NCBI GenBank assembly: GCA_902519945.1
Contig: CABYLY010000003.1
Span: 35,663 to 99,662 of the forward strand
Direction of reading: 5' to 3'
DNA length: 64,000 nucleotides
Origin: an uncultured Pelagibacteraceae bacterium
GTDB taxonomy: Bacteria > Pseudomonadota > Alphaproteobacteria > Pelagibacterales > Pelagibacteraceae
The notes beneath the pieces are model-generated. The model saw only the letters and a program-made list of their open reading frames with translations. It was not told the origin of the DNA and made no database searches. How positions within the stretch are numbered: position 1 is the stretch's first letter; every line of letters begins with the position of its first letter. The translations under genes and the position numbers were made by a program. Positions 1 to 9,533 of this stretch are shown here, in pieces.

Positions 1-2
1 TA

Positions 3-602
3 AAAGGAACCTCTAAAGTAGGAAAAGAACTAGATTCATTAACAGACATGATAAGTTTTGGAGTAGCACCAGCGTTTATAATGTATTTTTGGAAATTAAA
101 TACTCTTGGAAAATTTGGCTGGTTACTCTGTTTAATATTTGTGGTTTGTGTAGCATTAAGATTGGCTAGGTTTAATATAAATTCAAATCAAGAGCCTTCT
201 TGGAGAGATAATTTTTTTGAGGGTGTGCCCTCACCAGCAGGTGGTATTTTAGTTTTAACGCCTTTAATCATAAGTCTAAGTGGATTTGATTTTATAAATT
301 TGAATTATGAAATAGTTGTCCCAGCTTTTTTCATAGCAACCTCTATTTTATTAATAAGTAAATTTCCAACATATTCATTTAAAAAAATAGTGATACCAAG
401 AAAAACAACAATATTTTTACTTTTTGGTATTGTTTTATTTTTTGGTCTTTTACTTGTTTATACTTTTAATGTAATAGCAATAAGTGCAATTGTATATTTG
501 CTTTTAATACCAATTAGTTTTTTACATTACTCTAGAAAAAAAACACGACTGGAAAATGAAAAAAATCAAGACGATGAAGATGATCTTGAAGATGTATTAT
601 AA
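3..602 (+). CDS. pssA: CDP-diacylglycerol-serine O-phosphatidyltransferase, 5' truncated
   Basis: The frame is open from the window edge, so the start lies outside. The visible part begins inside the CDP-alcohol phosphatidyltransferase signature: a glycine, then the D..D pair in LDSLTD followed by MISFGVAP, typical of phosphatidylserine synthase. Several hydrophobic membrane segments follow, and the protein ends in a charged, acidic tail. The family transfers a phosphatidyl group from CDP-diacylglycerol to serine at the inner membrane, the first committed step to phosphatidylethanolamine. The stop overlaps the next ATG by one base (TAATG), so the two are probably co-translated. An ATG at 48 exists but is internal to the catalytic motif and is not the start. 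Confidence 0.88.
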   Translation, partial: KGTSKVGKELDSLTDMISFGVAPAFIMYFWKLNTLGKFGWLLCLIFVVCVALRLARFNINSNQEPSWRDNFFEGVPSPAGGILVLTPLIISLSGFDFINLNYEIVVPAFFIATSILLISKFPTYSFKKIVIPRKTTIFLLFGIVLFFGLLLVYTFNVIAISAIVYLLLIPISFLHYSRKKTRLENEKNQDDEDDLEDVL

Positions 603-1501
603 TGAAGAAAAATGTCATTATCTCTTTAGCTGATGCAAATTATTTTTTACTTTTAAATGAATTAATAGACTCAATAAAAAGATTCAAGGAAAGCGAACAG
701 ATTGCGATTTGTATTCTTGATGCAGGTCTAACAGATGAACAAAAGAAAGATCTATCAAATAAAGTTGACTCAATCAAAATTGCTGATTGGGATATAGAAG
801 TTCCAGACTCAAAAGTTAAAGGAAAAGAATGGCTTAAAAGTCAAGTTTCAAGGGCTTTCTTACCTAGATACTTTCCAGGTTATGAAAAATATCTTTGGAT
901 AGATGCAGATGCATGGGTAAATTCTTGGTATCCAATCGAATTATTCTTAAAAGGATGTGAAAATGGTAAACTCTCAATTGCCTCCTCAGCAGATCGTGCT
1001 TACGGAAGAGTTTTGAGAGCAGAGTGGTTTTTAGGAAGTTTCGCCAGAATAAAATCACAAAATTATAAACATGCTAAATCCTCTGGTTTTTCAGAAAAAA
1101 TTGCAAGACAAGTTGCCTTAAAACCTCATTTAAATATTGGTGTCTTTGCCCTAGAGGCTAATGCTCCACATTGGGAAGTATGGCAAAAAAATCTTAAAAA
1201 GGCATTATCAGGTGGAAAAATTTGGGGCTCTGAACAAATAGCAATGAATATAACTATTTATTATGATGGTTTGAATGTAGAAATATTGCCCGCTTATTGT
1301 AATTGGACTTTAATTGAGGCTTTAAAGTTTGATACTAAAAAAAATACTTTAGTTGAACCCTACTTACCAAATCATGAAATAGGAATAGTGCATTTTGCTG
1401 GAAAAAATAATGATCAAATAAGAAAAGATAAAAATTTTATCTCTAAAATTGAAACTTTGGATGGCGAAGTAATAGATAAAAAACTTAGATTTAATAATTG
1501 A
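602..1501 (+). CDS. GT8-like glycosyltransferase family protein
   Basis: A 299-residue soluble protein without signal peptide. Residues 97-107 read KYLWIDADAWVN; the DAD at 101-103 sits after a hydrophobic strand, as does the metal-binding DxD of GT-A fold glycosyltransferases. A GSEQIAMN segment near residue 210 and a VHFAG segment near 264 match the later conserved blocks of family GT8-like enzymes. The family uses nucleotide sugars; donor and acceptor cannot be told here. It lies between pssA and rlmE with 1-base and 0-base junctions, so it is in the same transcript. A link to lipid or surface glycosylation is only suggested by pssA. No clear symbol applies. Confidence 0.7.
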   Translation: MKKNVIISLADANYFLLLNELIDSIKRFKESEQIAICILDAGLTDEQKKDLSNKVDSIKIADWDIEVPDSKVKGKEWLKSQVSRAFLPRYFPGYEKYLWIDADAWVNSWYPIELFLKGCENGKLSIASSADRAYGRVLRAEWFLGSFARIKSQNYKHAKSSGFSEKIARQVALKPHLNIGVFALEANAPHWEVWQKNLKKALSGGKIWGSEQIAMNITIYYDGLNVEILPAYCNWTLIEALKFDTKKNTLVEPYLPNHEIGIVHFAGKNNDQIRKDKNFISKIETLDGEVIDKKLRFNN

Positions 1502-2116
1502 TTGAAAAAAAATAAAATTTCAAAAAACTGGGTAAATAGACAAAAAAGAGATATTTTTGTTCGTAAATCTAAAATTGAGGGATTTCGAGCAAGATCTGCT
1601 TACAAATTAATTGAAATAAATGAAAAATTTAAAATTTTAAAAGGAGGAATGATAGTTGTTGATATTGGTGCTGCACCAGGTAGTTGGTCACAATATGCCT
1701 CAAGGATTGTTAAAAATAGCGGTCATGTAATTTCAATAGATTTAAAAAAAATGGATGAGATTAAGAATACGACGCAGATAATTGGAGATTTTACTGAACC
1801 AGATATTCAAGAAATTATAAAAACTAATTTAGTTAAAGAGGCAGATCTTGTAATGTCAGATATGGCTATAAATACCACAGGAATAAAAAATATAGACTCT
1901 ATTCAAACAGGTGAATTATGTAAGGAGGCTATGATTTTTTCTAAAGAAATTATTAATAAAAATGGTTCATTTGTTTCTAAAATATTTATGGGATCATCAT
2001 TTAATGAAATTGTCGCACTAGGTAAAAAACTTTTTAGAGAAGTTAGGGTTTTTAAACCTCAATCAAGTCGCAAAGATTCCAAAGAAAGTTTTATTATTTG
2101 TAAAAAAATTAGATAG
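1502..2116 (+). CDS. rlmE: 23S rRNA (uridine-2'-O)-methyltransferase RlmE (FtsJ/RrmJ)
   Basis: A 204-residue Rossmann methyltransferase. The SAM loop VVDIGAAPGSWSQYA is at residues 52-66, and the family K-D-K-E tetrad is visible as K35, D120, K160 and E195, with spacing close to E. coli RlmE (K38, D124, K164, E199). The enzyme 2'-O-methylates a uridine in the A loop of 23S rRNA during 50S maturation. Translation probably starts at TTG 1502, directly after the TGA of the preceding gene; the next good start would remove part of the basic N-terminal region. Length is normal for the family. Confidence 0.93.
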   Translation: MKKNKISKNWVNRQKRDIFVRKSKIEGFRARSAYKLIEINEKFKILKGGMIVVDIGAAPGSWSQYASRIVKNSGHVISIDLKKMDEIKNTTQIIGDFTEPDIQEIIKTNLVKEADLVMSDMAINTTGIKNIDSIQTGELCKEAMIFSKEIINKNGSFVSKIFMGSSFNEIVALGKKLFREVRVFKPQSSRKDSKESFIICKKIR

Positions 2117-2153
2117 TCTCTTTTAATTTTATAGGAATCATATATAAATCATT

Positions 2154-3230
2154 ATGGATCCTATAAAAGAAGCACTCACCTTTGATGATGTTACCCTTGT
2201 TCCGAAGTATTCTGAAATACTGCCAGCAGAAGTTGACACAAGTATTAAATTAACACCAAGTTTAAAACTTAAGATACCACTTTTATCATCAGCGATGGAT
2301 ACTGTAACGGAAAGTAAAATGGCCATCGCAATGGCAAAATCTGGTGGAATTGGGATTATTCATAGAAATTTAGACATAAAGAATCAAATTAAAGAAATTA
2401 AAAAAGTAAAAAAACACAACTTACTTGTTGGCGCTGCTGTTGGAGCTGGTCCAGATGAATTTAAAAGAGCCAAAGCAATTCTCAAAGAAAATTTGGATAT
2501 GGTTGTTGTTGATACAGCCCATGGTCATACCAAAAAAGTTTCTGAAATTATCAAATTAATTAAAAAGATAAAAAATAAAAAAACTGCATTATGTGCTGGT
2601 AATATTGCAACAACAGACGCAGCAAAATTTCTTGTAAAATTAGGTGTAGATATCATAAAAGTTGGGATAGGACCTGGCTCAATTTGTACTACGAGATTAG
2701 TTGCTGGTATTGGGGTACCTCAATTAAGTGCAATATTAAACGTGAGAAAAGGAGTTAAAAATAAAAATATTAAAATAATTTCTGATGGAGGTATAAAATA
2801 CTCCGGGGATCTTGCTAAAGCTTTTGCAGCTGGAGCAGATGCGGTAATGATTGGTTCTTTATTTGCTGGCACTGATGAAACACCTGGGAAATTGATAAAG
2901 AGAAATGGAAAATTTTTTAAAAGTTTTAGAGGCATGGGTTCTGTAGGAGCTATGAACAAAGGATCAGCTGATAGATACTTTCAATCTAAACAAAAAGATT
3001 TGTCTAAATATGTACCTGAAGGTGTTGAAGGTTTGGCAAAATATAAAGGCAATGTAGATAAAATAATTTTTAAATTAGTTGGTGGATTAAGATCCTCAAT
3101 GGGATATCTTGGATCCAAACAAATTAAAAACTTAAGATCTAAACCGCAATTTGTAAAAATAACAAAAGCAGGATTTTATGAAAGTATGGTTCATAACGTT
3201 GATGTAGTTAAAAACGACAATAAATATTAA
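2154..3230 (+). CDS. guaB: IMP dehydrogenase lacking the CBS (Bateman) domain
   Basis: This catalyses NAD-dependent oxidation of IMP to XMP, the first step to GMP. Visible hallmarks are [10 protein letters not shown] at 45-54, the catalytic loop [11 protein letters not shown] with Cys178, DGG at 211-213, the flap RGMGSVGAM at 259-267, and DRYFQ with the Arg274-Tyr275 dyad followed by YVPEGVEG, which separates IMPDH from GMP reductase. At 358 residues it is about 130 short of usual GuaB. The missing part is exactly the tandem CBS module: the barrel runs straight from [18 protein letters not shown] into [10 protein letters not shown] around residues 86-92. It is upstream of guaA with one TPR gene between. 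The ribosome binding site is weak. Confidence 0.93.
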   Translation: MDPIKEALTFDDVTLVPKYSEILPAEVDTSIKLTPSLKLKIPLLSSAMDTVTESKMAIAMAKSGGIGIIHRNLDIKNQIKEIKKVKKHNLLVGAAVGAGPDEFKRAKAILKENLDMVVVDTAHGHTKKVSEIIKLIKKIKNKKTALCAGNIATTDAAKFLVKLGVDIIKVGIGPGSICTTRLVAGIGVPQLSAILNVRKGVKNKNIKIISDGGIKYSGDLAKAFAAGADAVMIGSLFAGTDETPGKLIKRNGKFFKSFRGMGSVGAMNKGSADRYFQSKQKDLSKYVPEGVEGLAKYKGNVDKIIFKLVGGLRSSMGYLGSKQIKNLRSKPQFVKITKAGFYESMVHNVDVVKNDNKY

Positions 3231-3670
3231 TGATCAGATTATCTAATTATACCCTCGTATTTTTCATTATTATAAATTTTCTAAACTCCAGTTTGGGAAA
3301 TGAAAAATTTTTTAAGGAAGGTTTAGATTTCTATAATGCAAAAAAATATGAAGATGCAAGATTTATGTTTGAGAGAACTATTGTTTTTAATCCAAAAGAC
3401 TCTAATGCGTACCTATATTTAGCAAAAATTTATAATTTAGAGGAAGATCAAGAAAACGAAAAAAAAAATTTAGAGGCAACACTTTTAATAGAACCCAATA
3501 ATGAAGAAGCGATTTTAATGTCTATGAAAATAGCCTTAAAACAATCAAATTATTCTGAAGTAAAAGATTTATCTGATACATTTAGTAAAGTTTGTAAAAA
3601 ACTTTGTGATGAAAATAAAAATATTTTAGAAACTCTGTCTAATATTGAGCCAAAAAATAATGAGTCCTGA
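3230..3670 (+). CDS. Exported TPR-repeat protein of unknown function
   Basis: A 146-residue protein with a hydrophobic N-terminal segment (residues 7-22) that looks like a signal peptide with a possible cleavage after LNSSLG. Two to three tetratricopeptide-like helices follow: [23 protein letters not shown], then [19 protein letters not shown], then [15 protein letters not shown]. It starts with a TAATG overlap on guaB and runs 11 bases into guaA, so it is locked between the two purine genes in one transcript. TPRs mediate protein contacts; nothing in the sequence gives a partner. Two cysteines ([10 protein letters not shown]) near residue 122 could form a periplasmic disulfide. Confidence 0.75.
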   Translation: MIRLSNYTLVFFIIINFLNSSLGNEKFFKEGLDFYNAKKYEDARFMFERTIVFNPKDSNAYLYLAKIYNLEEDQENEKKNLEATLLIEPNNEEAILMSMKIALKQSNYSEVKDLSDTFSKVCKKLCDENKNILETLSNIEPKNNES

Positions 3671-5222
3671 TCAAAGTCTTAAAAAGATTTTAATTATAGA
3701 TTTTGGTTCACAATTTACCCAATTAATAGCAAGAAGAATAAGAGAGCTTGGAGTTTTTTCTGAAATTGTAAGTCATAAAAAAATAAGAAACAAAAATATT
3801 GATGTTTCTATCAAGGGTATAATTTTATCTGGTGGCCCACTAAACGTTTATGACATTAAAAGATATTCCTTTGATAAAAATATCATTGAAAACAATATAC
3901 CAGTTCTTGGAATTTGTTTTGGGCATCAAATTTTATCAAAATTAAATGGAGGCCGGGTAAAACAATCAAAACATAGAGAATTTGGGTTAGCAAATATTTA
4001 CATGAAAAAAAATAGCCCTCTCACTAAAAATTTTTTTAGGAAAAATAAAACAATAAAAGTATGGATGAGCCATGCTGATCAAGTCTCAAAACTACCTAAA
4101 AATTTCAGAGTCATTGCCTCAAGTCAAAATTCAAAATTTGCCATGGTAGAAAATCAATCAAAGAATTTCTATGGAGTTCAATTTCATCCTGAAGTTACAC
4201 ATACTGAAAATGGTAAAAAACTTTTAAGTAATTTCATCTTTTTAATTTGTAAAATTAAAAGAAATTGGTCCTCTAGGGATCAAAAGAAAAAATTGATAAG
4301 AGATATTAGAAAACAAGTAGGCAAAAGTAGAGTGATTTGTGCTTTATCAGGCGGGGTAGATAGCAGCGTTGTTGCTCAATTACTGAATAAAGCAATTGGA
4401 AAAAATCTCTATTGTATATTTGTTAATACAGGTCTTCTTAGAAAAAATGAGGAAAAACAAGTTGTAGAAACATTCAAAAAAAAGTTAAGAATAAATTTAA
4501 TTTATGTCAATGCTGAGAATGAATTTATTAGAAAATTAAAGAATATTATAGACCCAGAAAAAAAAAGAAAAATTATAGGTAATTTATTTATTAAAATTTT
4601 TGAACGTTATGCAAAAAAAATTAAAAGAGTAAAATATTTAGCACAAGGGACCCTTTACCCTGACTTAATTGAGAGTAAATCTGTTACTGGTAGCAAAACC
4701 TCTAAAATTAAATCGCATCATAATGTAGGAGGATTACCAAAAAAAATGAAACTTAGTCTTGTTGAGCCATTAAAGTTTTTATTTAAAGATGAGGTAAGAA
4801 AATTAGGATTAGAGCTTAACTTAAGTAAAGAAATAATATCTAGGCATCCTTTTCCAGGCCCTGGTTTAGCTATAAGAATGCCAGGTATGATAACTAGAGA
4901 AAAAATAAAAATTTTGAAGGAAGCAGATTATTATTTCATTAAGGGTTTAAAAGATCACAAATTATATGACAAAATTTGGCAAGCTTATGCAGCATTACTT
5001 CCAGTAAAAACAGTCGGTGTAATGGGGGATAATAGAACATATGAATATCTGTGTTTGCTCAGGGCTATAACTTCCGAAGATGGTATGACAGCTGATTTTT
5101 TTCAATTTAAAAAAACATTTATCCAAGAAATTTCAAATAAAATCGTTAATAGCATTAGAGGTATTAATAGAGTAGTTTATGACGTAACTTCTAAGCCACC
5201 AAGCACAATTGAACTAGAATGA
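3660..5222 (+). CDS. guaA: GMP synthase (glutamine-hydrolysing)
   Basis: This amidates XMP to GMP using glutamine and ATP. The N-terminal class I amidotransferase has the nucleophile in GICFGHQ (Cys86 counted from ATG 3660) and HPE at 176-178. The ATP pyrophosphatase P-loop SGGVDSS is at 230-236, and the C-terminal dimerisation domain ends RPHPFPGP-like then PPSTIELE. The 520-residue length is normal. An in-frame TTG at 3645 would add five residues; ATG 3660 is preferred because it gives a shorter overlap (11 bases) with the TPR gene. The TGA stop forms an ATGA overlap with panB. Confidence 0.96.
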   Translation: MSPDQSLKKILIIDFGSQFTQLIARRIRELGVFSEIVSHKKIRNKNIDVSIKGIILSGGPLNVYDIKRYSFDKNIIENNIPVLGICFGHQILSKLNGGRVKQSKHREFGLANIYMKKNSPLTKNFFRKNKTIKVWMSHADQVSKLPKNFRVIASSQNSKFAMVENQSKNFYGVQFHPEVTHTENGKKLLSNFIFLICKIKRNWSSRDQKKKLIRDIRKQVGKSRVICALSGGVDSSVVAQLLNKAIGKNLYCIFVNTGLLRKNEEKQVVETFKKKLRINLIYVNAENEFIRKLKNIIDPEKKRKIIGNLFIKIFERYAKKIKRVKYLAQGTLYPDLIESKSVTGSKTSKIKSHHNVGGLPKKMKLSLVEPLKFLFKDEVRKLGLELNLSKEIISRHPFPGPGLAIRMPGMITREKIKILKEADYYFIKGLKDHKLYDKIWQAYAALLPVKTVGVMGDNRTYEYLCLLRAITSEDGMTADFFQFKKTFIQEISNKIVNSIRGINRVVYDVTSKPPSTIELE

Positions 5223-5995
5223 TAAAAAAAATAAAAAAAATTTTAAATAAAAAAAACAGAGCAAAAATAGTTTGTCTTACTGCTTATTCAAAAAATGTTG
5301 CAGAAGAAATTGATAAGTACGTTGATATTGTTTTAGTAGGGGATTCACTTGGTTCAGTTTTGTACAATTACAAAACTACAAGAAGTGTCAGTTTAACTGA
5401 AATGATAAATCACTCAAAAAGTGTAAGGCTCGGTGTTCAAAAAAGTTTAATGGTTGTAGATATGCCATACAAAACTTACGATACAAGTGTCTCAGCTTTG
5501 AAAAATTCTAAAAAAATAATGAAAGAGACAAAATGTGATGCTGTAAAATTAGAAGGGGGAAAGAAAATTATAAAACAAATTAGGGCTCTAACAAAAAATA
5601 ATATTCCCGTTATGGGTCATCTTGGATTATTACCTCAATCTGCAAAAGGAAAATTTAAATCTAAAGGAAAAACCACTAAAGAAATTAATCAATTAATTAA
5701 TGATGCTTTGTTACTCCAGAAAAATGGGGTTTTTGCAATTGTACTAGAGTGTATTAAAACACCAATAGCTAAACAAATAACTAAAAGTTTAAAAATTCCA
5801 ACTATTGGAATTGGGTCCTCTGTTTATTGTGATGGTCAAGTCCTAGTAACTGATGATTTGATTGGTTTAAATCAAACTAATATTAAATTTGTAAAAAAGT
5901 TTCTAAATGTAAAAAGATATATTAATTCAGGATTAAGAAAATTTGCTTATGAAGTAAGAACTAGTAAATACCCAACCAAAAAACATTCATATTAA
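5219..5995 (+). CDS. panB: 3-methyl-2-oxobutanoate hydroxymethyltransferase
   Basis: PanB transfers a one-carbon unit from methylene-tetrahydrofolate to alpha-ketoisovalerate, making ketopantoate for pantothenate and coenzyme A. The GDSLGSV loop carries Asp42, VVDMPYKTY carries Asp81, KLEGG carries Glu112 and VLECI carries Glu177; these align with the metal ligands D45, D84, E114 and the catalytic E181 of E. coli PanB. The 258-residue length is normal. ATG overlaps the guaA stop (ATGA), implying translational coupling to purine genes rather than to panC, which is not in the window. The stop codon shares TTAA with the opposing terC-like gene. Confidence 0.94.
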   Translation: MIKKIKKILNKKNRAKIVCLTAYSKNVAEEIDKYVDIVLVGDSLGSVLYNYKTTRSVSLTEMINHSKSVRLGVQKSLMVVDMPYKTYDTSVSALKNSKKIMKETKCDAVKLEGGKKIIKQIRALTKNNIPVMGHLGLLPQSAKGKFKSKGKTTKEINQLINDALLLQKNGVFAIVLECIKTPIAKQITKSLKIPTIGIGSSVYCDGQVLVTDDLIGLNQTNIKFVKKFLNVKRYINSGLRKFAYEVRTSKYPTKKHSY

Positions 5996-6603
5996 AAATA
6001 TTTTTTGAATTGTTCATTGATAGATAAAATTTCTAAATCTACAAGTCCCCCAATAACTAACTGAATTGCTACAAGTAGAATAAAACCTAAGCCAACATAA
6101 GCAATCCATAAATGTTTCTGAATATAACTCGCAAGGTATGTTGCCATAGCACCAGTCAGAATTACTGATAAAACTAGGCCAAAAATCATAAAACCAAAAT
6201 TCCCTTTAGCCGCTCCAACAACACCTATGACGTTATCAAAACTAATTGTAATATCTGCAAACAAGACTTTGTAAACACTCTGAATATATGATGGTTCTTT
6301 TGATTTTTTCGTCGGTGATTTTACTTTCTTAATTTCAAAAAGATCTTTTCTTAAATCATTTACAATCCAAATTAAAAGCAAGCCACCTAAGATTTTGATA
6401 AAGTAAAATTTAAATAAGTAAGTTGCAAATAAAGCAAAAACTACCTTAAATATTAATGCTCCTGCAACGCCCCACAAAATAATTTGTCTTCTATGTTTTG
6501 GTGCAAAGTTTGCAGCAATTAAGCCAATGATAATTGCATTATCTGCTGCTAAGATTATATCTATAAAAATAATCTGAACTAATATGAGTGCTTCTTCTAA
6601 CAA
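5992..6603 (-). CDS. TerC/YjbE family integral membrane protein
   Basis: A 203-residue, mostly hydrophobic protein with about six to seven membrane segments. The acidic motif DIILAADNAIIIGLIA near residues 15-30 and a second, DITISFDNVIGVVGAA near 116-131, are the paired DN motifs of the TerC family. Family members are linked to metal ion efflux, notably manganese, and to metalation of exported proteins; the substrate here is unknown. A basic cytoplasmic loop (KVKSPTKKSKEPS) separates the halves. The gene is alone on its strand. It is convergent with panB, sharing TTAA, and divergent from the TRAP transporter. Confidence 0.85.
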   Translation of the reverse strand: MLEEALILVQIIFIDIILAADNAIIIGLIAANFAPKHRRQIILWGVAGALIFKVVFALFATYLFKFYFIKILGGLLLIWIVNDLRKDLFEIKKVKSPTKKSKEPSYIQSVYKVLFADITISFDNVIGVVGAAKGNFGFMIFGLVLSVILTGAMATYLASYIQKHLWIAYVGLGFILLVAIQLVIGGLVDLEILSINEQFKKYF

Positions 6604-6707
6604 AATGAGCTTATAGTATTAAATATTTAAAATAATTCAATTAAAAGTAGTATTATTTTTTTATTGAAAATTATTTTAATACATAATGAAATACTTTTAA
6701 TAAAAAT

Positions 6708-6713
6708 GGAGGA
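6708..6713 (+). promoter_or_regulatory. Strong Shine-Dalgarno of dctP
   Basis: GGAGGA lies 3 bases before the ATG of the TRAP binding protein. Most starts in this window have weak or no such site, so a near-perfect one suggests high translation of the binding protein, as expected for an abundant periplasmic solute receptor. The 113-base leader before it is very AT-rich; CATAAT at 6682-6687 is a possible -10 box, but I see no convincing -35. Confidence 0.75.
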
Positions 6714-6716
6714 CAA

Positions 6717-7688
6717 ATGAAATTCTTAAAATATTTATCAACTATTTTAGTTTCATTAATTTTGTCAATTAATCTAGCAATTGCAGAGAAATGGGACATG
6801 GCTCTAGCTTATGGAGCAGGGAACTTTCATTCTGCAAATGCAGCTGAATTCGCAAAAAATGTAACTGAAAAAAGTGGCGGCAAATTAACAATTGTAACTC
6901 ACCCAGGTGGTTCTTTGTTCAAAGGTGGAGAAATTTTTAGAGCAGTAAGAACAGGTCAAGCTCAGATTGGTGAGAGATTTATGTCAGCTCTTGGAAAAGA
7001 AGATCCACTTTTAGAGGTTGACTCTCAACCATTCCTAGCAACTTCATACTCTGATGCAATGAAGCTATATAAAGCTTCTAAAGATGAAATTGTTAAAGGA
7101 TTAGACGAGAAAGGCTTAGTGTTTCTTTACGCTGTGCCGTGGCCAGCCCAAGGCTTATACAGTAAAAAAGAAATTAATTCTGTGGAAGATTTAAAAGGTC
7201 TAAAATTTAGAGCTTATAATTCAGCAACAATAAGAATCGCTGAGCTAACAGGAATGGCTCCTACAAAAATAGAGGCAGCCGAAATTAGCCAAGCCTTTTC
7301 TACCGGAGCAGTAGAAAGCATGATCACATCACCAACTACTGGTAAAAATTCAAAAATTTGGGAAAATGGTGTGAAATATTTCTATGATATTGCAGCTTGG
7401 TTTCCAAAAAATATGATAATTGTAAATAAAGATGCATGGAATAAATTAGATCAAGCGACCAAAGATCTAGTTATGAATCAAGCAGCCTTAGCTGAAAGAA
7501 AAGGTTGGCAGTTATCAAAACAAGGAAACGTGGGTGACAAAAAAGCTTTAGCTGACGCTGGTATGGTTGTTGGCAAAGTGAATGCACCTTTGCAAGCTCA
7601 CTTTGAAAAAGTTGGACAGACTATGGCTAAGGAATGGTCTGAAAAAGCTGGTTCAAGAGGAGCTGCGGTCCTATCAAGTTATAGATAA
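6717..7688 (+). CDS. dctP: TRAP transporter periplasmic solute-binding protein (DctP family)
   Basis: A 323-residue protein with a Sec signal peptide (about residues 1-23, ending LAIA before EKWDMA). The body matches DctP-type receptors: an AQIGERFMSALGKEDPLLEV stretch, and LKGLKFRAYNSATIRIAELTG, whose Arg in KFR normally salt-bridges the substrate carboxylate. This implies a carboxylate ligand, but the exact compound cannot be read. It is the first gene of a dctPQM operon and has the best ribosome binding site in the region, followed by a hairpin before dctQ. The symbol is given for the family, not for proven C4-dicarboxylate uptake. Confidence 0.9.
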   Translation: MKFLKYLSTILVSLILSINLAIAEKWDMALAYGAGNFHSANAAEFAKNVTEKSGGKLTIVTHPGGSLFKGGEIFRAVRTGQAQIGERFMSALGKEDPLLEVDSQPFLATSYSDAMKLYKASKDEIVKGLDEKGLVFLYAVPWPAQGLYSKKEINSVEDLKGLKFRAYNSATIRIAELTGMAPTKIEAAEISQAFSTGAVESMITSPTTGKNSKIWENGVKYFYDIAAWFPKNMIIVNKDAWNKLDQATKDLVMNQAALAERKGWQLSKQGNVGDKKALADAGMVVGKVNAPLQAHFEKVGQTMAKEWSEKAGSRGAAVLSSYR

Positions 7689-7702
7689 TTCAAATCTTAA
7701 AA

Positions 7703-7733
7703 TTAAGGCCACTTATAATTTGAGTGGCCTTAA
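7703..7733 (+). terminator. Intercistronic hairpin between dctP and dctQ
   Basis: An 11-base perfect inverted repeat, TTAAGGCCACT and AGTGGCCTTAA, with a 9-base loop, fills most of the 51-base gap between the binding protein and dctQ, ending 6 bases before the dctQ ATG. No run of T follows, so it is more likely a partial terminator or a 3' stabiliser than a full stop. Such structures commonly raise binding-protein mRNA above that of the membrane subunits. Confidence 0.8.
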
Positions 7734-7739
7734 ATTGTT

Positions 7740-8222
7740 ATGCTAAAATCTTTAGATAAAAATTTAAATAAACTTTATAAATTCTCAGGATATATTGCCG
7801 CTTTTTTTTTAATTCTAGTAGCAGTTTTTATACTGATTGGTATCTCATCAAGAATATTCAGTTTTTATATAAGAGGTCTTGCAGAATACTCAGGTTATTG
7901 CATGGCCGCTGCTTCCTTTTTCGCATTAGCTTACACATTTGTAGAGGGCGGACATATTAGGATTACGCTTTTCTTGGAAAAATTATCAGGTACCAAAAAA
8001 AAATTTATTGAGATTTGGTGCTTAAGTATAGCAAGCTTTTTTTCAGGATATTTAGCTTTTTATTTTATAAAAATGTTAATTATTTCATATAAATTTCAAG
8101 AACGTAGCGAGGGAGCAGATGAAATTTTGATTTGGATTCCTCAAACAAGTGTAGCTATTGGATCAACAATTTTTTTTATAAGCGTTTTTCATCAATTTAT
8201 TTTAACAATTAAAAAGCATTAG
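7740..8222 (+). CDS. dctQ: TRAP transporter small membrane subunit (DctQ family)
   Basis: A 160-residue protein with four predicted membrane helices (about residues 17-37, 50-66, 93-113 and 129-150). Between helices 2 and 3 is YTFVEGGHIRITLFLEKL, the conserved loop of DctQ proteins. The small subunit pairs with DctM in the inner membrane to form the sodium-driven permease. It starts just after an intercistronic hairpin and ends immediately before the dctM ATG, leaving no untranslated base. No clear Shine-Dalgarno is visible, and the hairpin is very close to the start. Confidence 0.9.
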   Translation: MLKSLDKNLNKLYKFSGYIAAFFLILVAVFILIGISSRIFSFYIRGLAEYSGYCMAAASFFALAYTFVEGGHIRITLFLEKLSGTKKKFIEIWCLSIASFFSGYLAFYFIKMLIISYKFQERSEGADEILIWIPQTSVAIGSTIFFISVFHQFILTIKKH

Positions 8223-9533
8223 ATGACTGAAATATTTTTAACAATTTTCTTTATCAGTGTTTTATTATTTTTTTTAGGATCTGGAATTTGGGTTGCTTTA
8301 AGTATGATTGGTGTGTCGGCTATTGGTATGATGTTATTTACTTCAAGACCAGTTGGCGATGCAATGGCTACAACAATATGGGGGACATCATCTTCTTGGA
8401 CACTTACTGCATTACCACTATTCGTCTGGATGGGTGAGATTTTGTTTAGGACAAAGCTTTCTGAAAATTTATTCAAAGGATTATCTCCTTGGATGCAAAA
8501 ACTACCAGGAGGTTTAATCCATGTTAATGTTGTTGGGTGTGCATTATTTGCAGCAATTTCCGGCTCTTCAGCTGCAACTGTTGCAACAGTTGGAAAGATG
8601 TCTATTCCCGAATTAAGAAAAAGAAATTATCCAGAAAAAATCTTACTAGGCAGCTTAGCAGGTTCAGGAACACTGGGTCTGCTTATACCACCATCAATTA
8701 TATTGATTATTTATGGAGTTGCTGTTCAAGAGTCTATAGCAAAATTATTTATTGCCGGAATTATTCCTGGAATAATGATCGCGCTAATATTTATGTCTTA
8801 CGTAATTATCTGGTCGTTGATTAATAAAAAATTTATGCCTAAAATTATTGAGGAGTACTCATTTTTAGAAAAAATAAAAAGATCAAAACAACTTTTACCA
8901 GTGATTATTTTAATATTAGCTGTTATTGGATCGATATATACAGGAATAGCAACGGCTACTGAGGCAGCTTCACTAGGAGTTGTTGGAGCATTAATATTGT
9001 CTTACTTTCAAAAGAGTTTGACATTAAAGACTTTTAAGTCTTCTTTGCTTGGAGCAACTAAAACTTCCTGTATGATTGCTTTTATTTTAGCAGGCTCAAC
9101 ATTTTTATCTTTAGCAATGGGATTTACTGGGTTACCGAGAAATCTAGCTCTCTGGATCCAAAACATGGAACTATCTCCATATGTTTTGATTTTTGTTCTG
9201 ATGATATTTTATATAATTTTAGGAATGTTTCTTGATGGTATTTCAGCTGTAGTTTTAACTATGGCAATCATTGAACCAATGATTAGGCAAGCAGGTTTTG
9301 ATATGATTTGGTTTGGAATTTTTTTAGTAATTGTTGTTGAGATGGCACAAATCACTCCACCCGTTGGTTTTAATTTATTTGTTCTTCAAGGGATGGCAAA
9401 AAAAGATATGGGATATATTGCGAGAAGTGCATTTCCATTATTTTTACTAATGGTTCTTGCAGTTATATTAGTAGTAATTTTTCCAGAAATAGCTTTATGG
9501 ATGCCTGAACAAATGATTAAAAATATAAATTAA
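8223..9533 (+). CDS. dctM: TRAP transporter large permease subunit (DctM family)
   Basis: A 436-residue, strongly hydrophobic protein with about 11-12 membrane segments. ISGSSAATVATVGKMSIPEL with the following SGTLGLLIPPSI is the conserved sodium/substrate region of DctM, and a symmetric VEMAQITPPVGFNLFV repeats it in the C-terminal half. This is the transport channel of the dctPQM system. It abuts dctQ directly. Its TAA stop shares TTAA with the stop of the opposing TPR gene, so there is no room for a terminator. Confidence 0.94.
   Translation: MTEIFLTIFFISVLLFFLGSGIWVALSMIGVSAIGMMLFTSRPVGDAMATTIWGTSSSWTLTALPLFVWMGEILFRTKLSENLFKGLSPWMQKLPGGLIHVNVVGCALFAAISGSSAATVATVGKMSIPELRKRNYPEKILLGSLAGSGTLGLLIPPSIILIIYGVAVQESIAKLFIAGIIPGIMIALIFMSYVIIWSLINKKFMPKIIEEYSFLEKIKRSKQLLPVIILILAVIGSIYTGIATATEAASLGVVGALILSYFQKSLTLKTFKSSLLGATKTSCMIAFILAGSTFLSLAMGFTGLPRNLALWIQNMELSPYVLIFVLMIFYIILGMFLDGISAVVLTMAIIEPMIRQAGFDMIWFGIFLVIVVEMAQITPPVGFNLFVLQGMAKKDMGYIARSAFPLFLLMVLAVILVVIFPEIALWMPEQMIKNIN

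Noticed and set aside
2154..3230. GMP reductase (guaC) instead of guaB
   Set aside because: The lack of CBS domains suggested GuaC, but the DRYFQ Arg-Tyr dyad and YVPEGVEG flap are IMPDH features, and guaA follows.
8537..8824. 95-residue frame within dctM
   Set aside because: It lies fully inside dctM in another frame, is Cys/Asn/Arg-rich with no family likeness, and dctM is clearly coding.
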